DNA of 41,648 nt from Gemmatimonadota bacterium. GTDB taxonomy: Bacteria > Gemmatimonadota > Gemmatimonadetes > Longimicrobiales > Gaopeijiaceae. Shown in pieces: positions 34,550-41,648 of this stretch (positions within the stretch are counted from its first letter, which is position 1; the number at the start of each line of letters is the position of its first letter). The stretch covers positions 1-41,648 of the forward strand of contig JAOTVL010000014.1 of the NCBI GenBank assembly GCA_029863525.1, given 5' to 3'. Position numbers and translations under genes: made by a program. Below the pieces are notes generated by a model. It was not told where the DNA came from. It was given only the letters and a program-made list of their open reading frames with translations, and did not search any database.

Positions 34550-37500
34550 ATGCGACCCGCGTTGCCGAAATCGATCGTTTCCACCCAGCGCTGTAACACA
34601 CGCCTCGTCCGAGCAGGCTGGGTCGGCACACGGCTCGCCTTCTCGCTCGTCGCGGCGCTCGGCGCCGCGTCCGCGATCGCCGCTCCCCTCGCTGCACAGG
34701 ACGAGCCCACCGACCTCGCCACGCTCTTTGCGCTCGGCACACTGATCTCGGACACGAACGGTGACGACGTCCCCGACTTCGTGAACGCGAGCCTGGTGCT
34801 CGGGGCGAGTCCCACGGTCAGTGCGCAGGCGGCCGCGGCCGAGATCTCGGCACGGCTCGGCTTCGAGACGATGGCGCTCGATCTTCCGCTCGCTCGGAGC
34901 GTCGATGCGGGGACCCCGATCGTGATCGGCCGCGGCGGGTTGGCCGCCTCGGGCGTCTCCGCTCCCGGCATCGATCCCACGTCGCTCGACTCCGGCGAGG
35001 GCGCGGTGACCGTCGCCGAGATCGACGGCCGCACGTGGATCTTCGTCCTCGGGGGCGACGACGACGGACTGCTGGCCGCGGCCAGGCTCTTCGCCGGCGT
35101 GCTGCCGCACACGCGCACGCTATCGACCGCCGACCTGGCGCGCGTGCGCGGCGATTTGGAGCGCGTGCTCACCGCTGCCGGGATCTCCGATGCGACCGTC
35201 CGCCTCACGCAGGCTCGTGCCCGATCGGGCCAGGACGGCATCGCGCGTCTCGTCGTCCGGATCGACACGGCCGATCCAGAAAGCGCCGCCTCCGCGCTCG
35301 AACCGTTGACCAGCGTCGACGGTACGCCTGCTCCCGCGGCGGCCCCGGACAGCGCTCAGGCGGCGGACTCCGCCGCTGTCGCTGCGCCCGACGACCCGCT
35401 CGCCTACCCCGGCCTCGTCTCCGTCGAGGTCCGCCTGACGGGCGGCGAGGTCTTGCGGCTCCCCGGACGAGCCGCCCCGGACACCCCAGGACCCATCGGA
35501 GGGCGTCCGGGGAGCGGCGGCAAGGATGAACTCGACCTCTCGAACCTGTACACTGCAGACGGACTGCTCGGTGGCGGCCCGATCCCCGATCGCGTCGACG
35601 CCATCCTCGTCGCCGACGGCACCGGCATCGACCGGCTGCCCGACCTCGCCGCTCGGCTCGGCCTGGAGTCGACCGGAATGGCGGTCCCGCTCGCGCACCC
35701 CGCGTCGACGGTGGACCGGCCCCGCGCACAGCCGACGATGGTCCTGGCGGGCGCCGATCATCGTCTCACGACGCAGCTCGCCGACAGCGGAAAGATCGAT
35801 CTGGAGGCTCTCGCGCCGGGCGAGGGGTTGATCGAGTTGGTGCCCGACGCGTTCGGCAAGCCAGCGCTCGTGGTGACGGGGGCGGATTCTTCGGGCGCCG
35901 AGCGGGCGCTCGAGCAGGTCTCGCTCACCTTCCCCAACATCGACCCGCGCGGCGACGATCGGCCGACCGTGGACGACGTCGAACGGGACCTCTGGAGCGC
36001 CCTCTCGGGACACAGTCCGATCGGCCAGGCAGCCATCGGGCTGTACAAGCTCGATCGTATCGGTTCGGCCCTCTCCGACCGGACCCTCACTTCAGCGTCG
36101 GTCTTGATCTCCGTCGAGAAGGCCGCGCCCGGATTGGAGGAGGTCGTGACCCGGCGCGCGGCCCAGGCTCTGCGCACGCCGAACATCGACGTCACCGTGG
36201 ACGACCGTGACGTTCTCGAGGCCGCCCCGATCTTCCGCGAGTCGGCGATCTTCCCGTCCGAGGTCGAGCGCTTCTGGCAGCGTTTCCGTTCCGAGGTACT
36301 CCCGGCCGCTTCGTCGGGCGACGCGGTCCGCGTCGAGGCACGCCTGAGCGAGCCCCCGGAGATCCGCGCGCGGATCGAACGCGAGGCACGCGCTGCCCTG
36401 CTCGACGAGGGAGCGGACCCCGGCGGCACGGAGGTGGAGGTCCTGTCGGCCTTCAAGCAAGGCTTCTCCTGGCTCCACGACCGGATCCTTCCCGAGATCT
36501 CCGGGGCCGACATCGGCGAGGTCGTGATCCGCTTCCGCCGTAACGACCCACCCGAGGCCTGGCCGCAGCAGGCGATCAATACCCCGGTGCGATGGCTGCA
36601 CGAGATCTTCCCCATCGACGAGGTCTTCGCGCGGGAATTGGGCGTGGGTCTCGAGCGCATCCGCTTCGAGCAGGTCCTCGAAGGCCCCACGTACGAGGTC
36701 GAGGTCACGGACCGATCGGGTGCGCTCATCCTGGGCGACACCTTCGATCCGAAGTGGGTCCTCCGTCCGTACTTCGACCGTTTCCAGGACTACGAGCAGG
36801 TCCGGGTCACCACCGGATGGCTCACCGCCACGAGCGACGGGGGCACGCTCGTCGACGAGCGAATCGAGACAGACCCCGAAGCGTTCTGGGACTACTTCCA
36901 GAGCACGGTCCTCCCCGCCATGTACGACCACGTGATGGAGCTGCACGACGGGTTGCCGAGAGGCGGGAACGCGGACGCGCCGTTCTTCGGGGAACTGATC
37001 GTGGAGTTGGAGATGAGCGAGCCGAACTACCGGCTCGGCGTCGACAACGAGATCCACGCTCCGATGGACGCGCTCCATGAAGAGATCTACTTCGGGACCA
37101 TCGAGTTCTTCGACGTGCTCGGCCGCAACTCACGCGGTCAGGGGATCACCTTTCCCGGACGGATCGTGCCGGTCATGCGACCGAAGTCCGACGGCGGAGG
37201 CGCAACGGCGGAGATCACGGTAACGGGCTTCGCCACGTCGAGACCGGCCGTGGTCGTGCAGTACGAGACGACGGGCGGAGTCCGAGACGAGCTCCGCCTC
37301 GACATCCCGAAGACGAGTCTGGAGCGGCCGTCGGCTCGGCTCGCTCGCGTGCGAGTCGGCACCCCAGGGCTGACCCACCTGGGCCTGAGAGTCAGGGTCG
37401 ACACGGAACGCGACATGCGCGACAGCCTCGTCACGACCACGCGCGAGCTCTCCGTCGACGAGCGCATGGTCTCCGCCGAGCAGGTCGTCGCGACGATGCG

Positions 37501-38866
37501 TGAGATCGAGGGCCTTCGCGCCGCGGGGCTGTACACCGACGCGCTCGCCTATCAGGGGCTCGGGTCGATCGAGGTGTGGGCCGAGTGGACGCACGAGCAG
37601 GACCCCGAATCGCGCACGGTGGGCACGCTCGCCGCCAATGGCGAGCCCCCCGCGCTGCCCGACTGGCGCTCCCTCCTTCCCCCCGGCTGGAGCTACGGGG
37701 GAGACCGGATCGTGCATTGGGACACGCCGATCCCACCGCCGGAGGGCCATCAGATGCTGGCCAAAATGGCGGCGGCCTTTCCGGAAGCGTCGATGTACAA
37801 GGTCGGGGAGAGCTACCTGGGACGGGACATCTGGGCCCTGGATCTGATGCCTCCCATCCGAGCCAGTCACTGGTCGCGAGTGAAGGCGTCGACGTTCAAG
37901 CCCACGGTCGTGTACTCGGCCCGCCAGCACGCCAACGAAGTCTCGTCGACGAGCCACGTCCTGCGTCACGCCGAGCTGCTTCTGACCGACCCGGAGCAAC
38001 GTCGCAAGCTCGACGCCGTGAACGTGATCGTGCACCCGTTCACGAATCCGGATGGTGCCCAGACCGCGTACGACCTCTACACAATGACTCCGGACTACAT
38101 CCTTCACGCCGGCTATTTGGGGTCGCTCGGTCAGGACGCGACCTCGGGGGGTAGCGACGATCACCCGATCTATCCCGAATCCACGGTACGCGGGCGTCTC
38201 TGGGAGATGTGGCTCCCCGACATCTTCCTGAACCCGCACGGCTACCCCAGCCACCAAGTCGTCCAGCTCTTCTCCGAATACACCGGCCTGGTTCGGCGAG
38301 GACGCGTCACGGAGCGAAACTGGGGCTTCAACAAGGGCTGGTTCATGCCGGGCTTCGGATACGTGGACAGTCCGGAGTTCCCTCGCCACAAAGACGCCGC
38401 GTTTACGATCCGGGACTACATCACCAGGGGCATCAACTCGAATCGCGACGTGTTCGATCTCAACCAGCGGGCGTACGGGCGGTACGAGCGCTACGGTGCC
38501 CGTTTCGATCCGGACGTCTTCAACCTTCCCATGACCGACAGCGTCATGATCGAGATGCCGCTCAAGGGCTCGAGCGGTCAGGGGGGAGGAGGCTACAACC
38601 CGCGGGTGACCATCTGGAGCGGCACCACCGAGGCGCCCGACGAGACCGCGTACGGCCCGTGGATGGAGCTCATGGGCAAGGCCGGGCTGTCGTGGGATCA
38701 GGCGATCACCGACTACCTCTACGACGGAGAACACGAGGTCGAGCGATCGGGCTCGCGCTTCTTCGATGGCGTGTCGCTGCGGATGAACCGGCCCCGCCCG
38801 CCCGAGACGGAGGACGACGACTCCGAGGAGACCGTCGCACCGCCGACCGGTGGAGGCGGGCGATGA
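34550..38866 (+). CDS. Giant exported M14 (carboxypeptidase-like) metallopeptidase
   Basis: 1,438 residues from an ATG with GAGG five bases ahead and a long signal peptide (LAFSLVAALGAASAIAAPLAAQ). The M14 domain is at the C-terminal end: zinc ligands H-A-N-E (His1127, Glu1130) and His1230 in FLNPHGYPSHQ, with NPDG between them, and a candidate general-base Glu1335 in MIEMPLKG. M14 enzymes remove C-terminal residues or cleave peptidoglycan side chains. The first 700 residues are unassigned and contain a duplicated alpha/beta unit (about 55-180 and 345-465): V-P-D-x-V-x-A-x-L-V...A-A-x-L-G-x-E-(T/S)-x-x-(A/M)-x-x-P-L-A, then P-x-(I/M)-V-(I/L)-x-G, G-E-G-x-(V/I), G-x-D. The tail is acidic and Gly-rich. 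A DUF4399 gene follows 70 bases on. Confidence 0.85.
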   Translation: MRPALPKSIVSTQRCNTRLVRAGWVGTRLAFSLVAALGAASAIAAPLAAQDEPTDLATLFALGTLISDTNGDDVPDFVNASLVLGASPTVSAQAAAAEISARLGFETMALDLPLARSVDAGTPIVIGRGGLAASGVSAPGIDPTSLDSGEGAVTVAEIDGRTWIFVLGGDDDGLLAAARLFAGVLPHTRTLSTADLARVRGDLERVLTAAGISDATVRLTQARARSGQDGIARLVVRIDTADPESAASALEPLTSVDGTPAPAAAPDSAQAADSAAVAAPDDPLAYPGLVSVEVRLTGGEVLRLPGRAAPDTPGPIGGRPGSGGKDELDLSNLYTADGLLGGGPIPDRVDAILVADGTGIDRLPDLAARLGLESTGMAVPLAHPASTVDRPRAQPTMVLAGADHRLTTQLADSGKIDLEALAPGEGLIELVPDAFGKPALVVTGADSSGAERALEQVSLTFPNIDPRGDDRPTVDDVERDLWSALSGHSPIGQAAIGLYKLDRIGSALSDRTLTSASVLISVEKAAPGLEEVVTRRAAQALRTPNIDVTVDDRDVLEAAPIFRESAIFPSEVERFWQRFRSEVLPAASSGDAVRVEARLSEPPEIRARIEREARAALLDEGADPGGTEVEVLSAFKQGFSWLHDRILPEISGADIGEVVIRFRRNDPPEAWPQQAINTPVRWLHEIFPIDEVFARELGVGLERIRFEQVLEGPTYEVEVTDRSGALILGDTFDPKWVLRPYFDRFQDYEQVRVTTGWLTATSDGGTLVDERIETDPEAFWDYFQSTVLPAMYDHVMELHDGLPRGGNADAPFFGELIVELEMSEPNYRLGVDNEIHAPMDALHEEIYFGTIEFFDVLGRNSRGQGITFPGRIVPVMRPKSDGGGATAEITVTGFATSRPAVVVQYETTGGVRDELRLDIPKTSLERPSARLARVRVGTPGLTHLGLRVRVDTERDMRDSLVTTTRELSVDERMVSAEQVVATMREIEGLRAAGLYTDALAYQGLGSIEVWAEWTHEQDPESRTVGTLAANGEPPALPDWRSLLPPGWSYGGDRIVHWDTPIPPPEGHQMLAKMAAAFPEASMYKVGESYLGRDIWALDLMPPIRASHWSRVKASTFKPTVVYSARQHANEVSSTSHVLRHAELLLTDPEQRRKLDAVNVIVHPFTNPDGAQTAYDLYTMTPDYILHAGYLGSLGQDATSGGSDDHPIYPESTVRGRLWEMWLPDIFLNPHGYPSHQVVQLFSEYTGLVRRGRVTERNWGFNKGWFMPGFGYVDSPEFPRHKDAAFTIRDYITRGINSNRDVFDLNQRAYGRYERYGARFDPDVFNLPMTDSVMIEMPLKGSSGQGGGGYNPRVTIWSGTTEAPDETAYGPWMELMGKAGLSWDQAITDYLYDGEHEVERSGSRFFDGVSLRMNRPRPPETEDDDSEETVAPPTGGGGR

Positions 38867-38936
38867 CGCTTGACGGCCCCCGCGGCTCAGGCTTCGTTGA
38901 TGGTCCTTCACGTGCCCCCGACCCTTCCCGACGACC

Positions 38937-39377
38937 ATGAAGAACGCAACCACCGCGCTCCTGCTCTCGTTGACCCTCGTTGCATGCGGCGGCGACTCCG
39001 ACACGGATGCCACGCCCGAGACCGAAGAGACGACCGGTACCGTCACCATCGTGACGCCGATGGAGGGCGCGCTCATCAACGGTTCGACCGTCACGGTTCA
39101 GCTGTCGTCGTCCGTGCCGATCGTTCCCGCCGGTGAGCTGACCGAGGGCACGGGCCATCACCACCTGTATCTCGACGCCGACCTGACCCCGGCCGACCAA
39201 CCGGTCCCCACCGTGCCGGGGAGCATCGTCCACATGGGTGATGCGTCGGCGACCTACGTTTTCGAGGGCGTGGCGCCCGGGGAGCACCGGATCATCGCCG
39301 TGGTCGCCGACGGCGTGCACGTCCCGCTTCAGCCGTGGGTCGTCGACACCGTGCGGTTCACGGTCGGGGGCAACTAG
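38937..39377 (+). CDS. DUF4399-domain lipoprotein
   Basis: 146 residues. Signal peptide with lipobox L-V-A-C-G (Cys17), then an acidic Thr/Glu linker (DTDATPETEETTG). The mature domain matches DUF4399 (PF14347): VTIVTPMEGALINGSTVTVQL at the start, GTGHHHLYLD in the middle, and FEGVAPGEHRIIAVVADGVHVPL at the end. The triple His is a typical feature of the family and could bind metal. Function unknown. It is probably co-transcribed with the M14 peptidase. Confidence 0.85.
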   Translation: MKNATTALLLSLTLVACGGDSDTDATPETEETTGTVTIVTPMEGALINGSTVTVQLSSSVPIVPAGELTEGTGHHHLYLDADLTPADQPVPTVPGSIVHMGDASATYVFEGVAPGEHRIIAVVADGVHVPLQPWVVDTVRFTVGGN

Positions 39378-39415
39378 CGGCGCCGATCGGCTCCGGCTGC
39401 CCCATCGCGCCGGGC

Positions 39416-39631
39416 CTACGAGAGCTTACGGAAGCCTCCCGTACGCTCGGTCACGACGCGGAAACCGCCGACCTTCGAGGGTACCACCTTCGAGCCGGCC
39501 GGACTGCTGACGTACACCTTGAGGCACGGGGACCCACGGTGCAGGCCGATGGCGGTACCCTCGACGCCGGGCTTGCCCAGCACGCGCCCGTTCAGCTCGG
39601 CCTGAGCGCCCTTGAGATCGGCCCTGGCCAT
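39416..39631 (-). CDS. Stand-alone copy of the neighbouring protease's N-terminal module
   Basis: 71 residues with no signal peptide. The ATG overlaps the stop of the trypsin-like protease (TGATG), so translation is probably coupled. Residues about 19-67 repeat the pattern of protease residues 57-103: G-V-(E/V)-G-T-A-I-G, then L-K-V-Y-(V/L)-x-S-P, P-x-x-V...V-V, and T-G-(G/R)-F. Codon use is as GC-rich at third positions as in neighbouring genes, which favours a real protein. In proteases, free propeptide domains commonly act as inhibitors or chaperones; this is a plausible role here. The alternative is the remnant of a decayed tandem protease gene. Confidence 0.7.
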   Translation of the reverse strand: MARADLKGAQAELNGRVLGKPGVEGTAIGLHRGSPCLKVYVSSPAGSKVVPSKVGGFRVVTERTGGFRKLS

Positions 39632-40662
39632 CAGTTCCCGTCGATGCGGATCCCGAACCGGTCGAGCACCACGTCGATCGGGTTCGCGAGCGTCGAGGTT
39701 GCGGTTCCGGCGAAGAGCAAGCCCACCGGCCGACGGTCGGCCATGAGCAGTCCCTTCGAGACGACGAGCGAGCCCGAGTCACCGCCGGCGCTGAAGCCGC
39801 GGCCCGAGATCACGATCTGACCCTCGAAGCGGGCCTTGCCGTCTCGATAGCCGACGTCGATCGTCGCGTTCAGTCCCGTGACCTGGCCGACCGTGTGTCC
39901 CGTCGTGCGACCGTACTTCTGGACCGACATGCCCAGCTCCGCGTCCGCGCTCCATGACCGCGGCGTCCCGTACCCACCCTCCGGTGTCTCGACCCCCACG
40001 TCGTCCGTCGTCGTCAACGCGATCGCAGCGTCGATCTCGTTCGGCGGGCAGAGCAGGGCCTTACAGAAGCTGATCGGCTCGTAATCGTAGAGGGTGCCGA
40101 TGACATCGTCCGGGTCGCGCCCGCCGTCGACGACGCCGGGTTGCAGGAGGTTGTCTCCGGTTTGGCCGATGTTGTTCGCGGCGAAGATGTGGTTGTTGCT
40201 GAGCGCGAACGTCCGATCGCCGTCGGTGGCGCGAGCTCCGATCGTTCCGGCCGTGACTCTTCCGTGACCGGTGCTGACACCGATCGGGACCGGACGGGGA
40301 AAGCTCTTGGTCGGATCCGCGGCTTCGGCCGACTCAGCCGACATTGGTAGGGCGGTGAAGCGCCCCGTGACCTCCGGGACGACCTGTACGTCGGCAACGA
40401 AGTTGGGGAACGTCGTGATGCCCGGGCTCACCAAGTACACCTTGAGCACGGCCCGCCCGGCGCCGTCCACCCCGATCGCGGTGCCGACCACGCCATCGCG
40501 CGTCAGCCATTCATCCGTGACCTGCTCCTGGAGCGAGAGCGCGGCCTCGAAGGAGGACCGCGAGTAGTCGTACGGGCCGTGAACGCCTGCGTACAGCACG
40601 AGGTCGGCGGCCAAGGCCAGGACCAATGCGAAGCGGGATCGGAGCAAGCGGGTCATGTTCAC
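39631..40662 (-). CDS. Exported trypsin-like serine protease with an N-terminal module
   Basis: 343 residues. A hydrophobic start (FALVLALAADLVLYAGV) predicts export or anchoring. Residues about 50-105 form a small module (GVVGTAIGVDGAGRAVLKVY, then VVPEVTGRF) seen at the front of bacterial trypsin-like proteins related to Nal1-type proteases. The catalytic part follows: His158 in ALSNNHIF, Asp211 in NEIDAAIAL and Ser296 in GFSAGGDSGSLV. Two Cys (200 and 205) may pair. The GTG at 40662 is taken as start; the ATG two codons later is equally possible. The stop overlaps the start of the 71-residue gene that repeats the module. Confidence 0.87.
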   Translation of the reverse strand: MNMTRLLRSRFALVLALAADLVLYAGVHGPYDYSRSSFEAALSLQEQVTDEWLTRDGVVGTAIGVDGAGRAVLKVYLVSPGITTFPNFVADVQVVPEVTGRFTALPMSAESAEAADPTKSFPRPVPIGVSTGHGRVTAGTIGARATDGDRTFALSNNHIFAANNIGQTGDNLLQPGVVDGGRDPDDVIGTLYDYEPISFCKALLCPPNEIDAAIALTTTDDVGVETPEGGYGTPRSWSADAELGMSVQKYGRTTGHTVGQVTGLNATIDVGYRDGKARFEGQIVISGRGFSAGGDSGSLVVSKGLLMADRRPVGLLFAGTATSTLANPIDVVLDRFGIRIDGN

Positions 40663-40673
40663 ATTCTACTATA
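40663..40673 (-). promoter_or_regulatory. Candidate -10 box for a leaderless protease mRNA
   Basis: On the minus strand TATAGT (40673-40668) stands five bases before the GTG at 40662. No ribosome binding site precedes this GTG. TANNNT boxes at this distance are typical of leaderless transcripts; no -35 box is visible. Confidence 0.3.
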
Positions 40674-40778
40674 CGAGAGCCACCGGCGCCGGGGTTTCGT
40701 CCGAACCCCTGCCCGTCATCTTACGTAGGCGTCCAGCACAAGGGTCCCCCTGGGCCCACCGCTCCCACCTACGCATCG

Positions 40779-41222
40779 ATGCGCCCGACCTACGCACTCC
40801 TTCTCGCGCTCGGACTCGGACTCGGGCTCGCGGCTTGCGCGACCGGCTCGGGCCCGGGCTCACCGGGCCACCCGTACAACGTGGAGGGAGCCTATGAAGG
40901 CAGCTTCGTCTTCGATGGGTCGCCGTTCGAGGCGACGGTCCGACTCAGGACCCGGTCCGGCGGTCGCGTGACGGGGGCATTCCGCGTCGGAGCCCCCGTC
41001 GAAATCGACGGTCCCGTGCAAGGGGCGGTACGCGACGAGCTCCTCCGACTCACGGTTCGCTATACGAATCCCGGCGGCTGCGACGGGCGAATCGAGGGCA
41101 TCCTCACCATCGAACGGGGGGGCGGAGAAATCACGGGACCGGTCACCGTGACCGACTGCGGTACGCCCGTCGCAGGGCGTGTGCGTCTGGTTCGCCGGCC
41201 GCTCGGACCAGGCGGCGCTTAG
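40779..41222 (+). CDS. Small beta-rich lipoprotein
   Basis: 147 residues from the ATG at 40779, which opens a lipoprotein signal (ALLLALGLGLGLAAC, Cys20). The longer frame upstream would precede the signal with about 50 unrelated residues and is rejected. The mature part is all short strands: YEGSFVFDGSPFEATVRL, GRVTGAFRVG, EGILTIERGGGEITGPVTV. This is the pattern of lipocalin-like or DUF-type barrels that measure substitution of a ligand. Two Cys (C-D-G and D-C-G) could form a disulfide. No family assigned. It is divergent from the protease gene, sharing a 116-base upstream region. Confidence 0.72.
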   Translation: MRPTYALLLALGLGLGLAACATGSGPGSPGHPYNVEGAYEGSFVFDGSPFEATVRLRTRSGGRVTGAFRVGAPVEIDGPVQGAVRDELLRLTVRYTNPGGCDGRIEGILTIERGGGEITGPVTVTDCGTPVAGRVRLVRRPLGPGGA

Positions 41223-41276
41223 GGTGCGACCGAAGCAGCCTGCCGAGCGCACTTGGCGCGCGGCCCAGCCCCCTCG

Positions 41277-41648
41277 CTAGGCCCGCTCGACTTCCACCGG
41301 AGCGCCTCCGGCTCGGGAGGAGCGATAGAGCGCCTCGATCGCCCGCATGTTTGCGGCGGCCTCCGACGCCGAATAGCGCGGCGCTCGGTCCTCGAGAACG
41401 CACTCGGCGAAGTGCTCGACCATGAGGCGGTACTCGTCGTCGCCGCGGATGACCTCCGTCGTCGTTCCTTGGTGGCCTCGAGCGTGCTCGATGGCCACGT
41501 CGTCGGTCCCCGGGAGAAACGCCGAGGCTACGCGAAGCGACCCCTCGGTGCCACCCACCTCGTACGCTTCCGAGCGCTCCATGGTGAGCGCACAGTCGAA
41601 GTGCGACACGAGCCCACTCGGGAATCGCATCATACCAGCCAAGAACTC
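41277..41648 (-). CDS. C-terminal part of a Gfo/Idh/MocA-family oxidoreductase
   Basis: The gene enters from the right edge, so only the last 123 residues are seen. The segment SHFDCALTMERSEAYEVGGTEGSLRV matches the closing beta-sheet domain of Gfo/Idh/MocA oxidoreductases (strand, then Y-E-V-x-G-T-E-G-S-L), and the end DEYRLMVEHFAECVLEDRAPRYSASEAAANMRAIEALYRSSRAG is the usual C-terminal helix pair with E-F-(A/x)-x-x-(I/V)...P. These enzymes oxidise or reduce sugars and other polyols with NAD(P). The catalytic Lys and the Rossmann part are outside the window. Confidence 0.85.
   Translation of the reverse strand, partial: EFLAGMMRFPSGLVSHFDCALTMERSEAYEVGGTEGSLRVASAFLPGTDDVAIEHARGHQGTTTEVIRGDDEYRLMVEHFAECVLEDRAPRYSASEAAANMRAIEALYRSSRAGGAPVEVERA

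Overview
High-GC bacterial DNA, densely coded, with almost every gene encoding an exported or envelope protein. The family mix fits a Gemmatimonadota-like heterotroph: exported S9, M20, M14 and S8 peptidases, TolB-propeller amidohydrolases, Ser/Thr kinases with C-terminal TPR arrays, DUF5666 and DUF4399 lipoproteins, and beta-lactamase-fold hydrolases. This taxonomic call is an inference from gene content; no rRNA or tRNA gene is visible. No intergenic stretch exceeds 300 bases (the longest is 27767-28049). No insertion sequence, phage block, CRISPR array or tRNA was seen.

Layout. 1-2347 (+): the tail of a subtilase, then a Tat-exported FMN 2-hydroxyacid dehydrogenase carrying a CxxCH motif in an active-site-side loop, coupled to an exported Sel1-repeat protein. 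2344-4068 (-): M20 amidohydrolase. 4245-6210: a glycine-rich membrane protein (+), an anchored TPR-like protein (-), YhbY and a small acidic protein with a GreB-like head (+). 6254-12824 (-): a probable four-gene operon of TPR lipoprotein, RND/MMPL exporter, APC amino-acid permease and an aldo/keto reductase-RidA fusion. 12965-15502 (+): propeller plus CehA/McbA-type metallohydrolase. 15499-17599 (-): FKBP lipoprotein, TPR protein with a poly-Lys tail, and a YvlD/holin-like membrane protein. 17803-23687 (+): S9 peptidase, a membrane protein with three tandem copies of an unnamed domain, and a beta-lactamase-fold hydrolase. 23701-27766 (-): a second S9 peptidase and a four-repeat DUF5666 lipoprotein. 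28050-33104 (+): nadA, nadC, and a Ser/Thr kinase. 33117-34301 (-): Cys-rich lipoprotein. 34550-39377 (+): a giant M14 carboxypeptidase and a DUF4399 lipoprotein. 39416-40662 (-): a trypsin-like protease coupled to a stand-alone copy of its own N-terminal module. 40779-41222 (+): small lipoprotein. 41277-41648 (-): C-terminus of a Gfo/Idh/MocA oxidoreductase.

Together the window reads as a protein- and peptide-scavenging envelope repertoire (at least six peptidases or amidohydrolases and an amino-acid permease), with NAD synthesis and a few folding or translation genes interspersed. The two most unusual arrangements are the protease with its free pro-module (39416-40662) and the exported flavin dehydrogenase with a possible covalent heme site (984-998).
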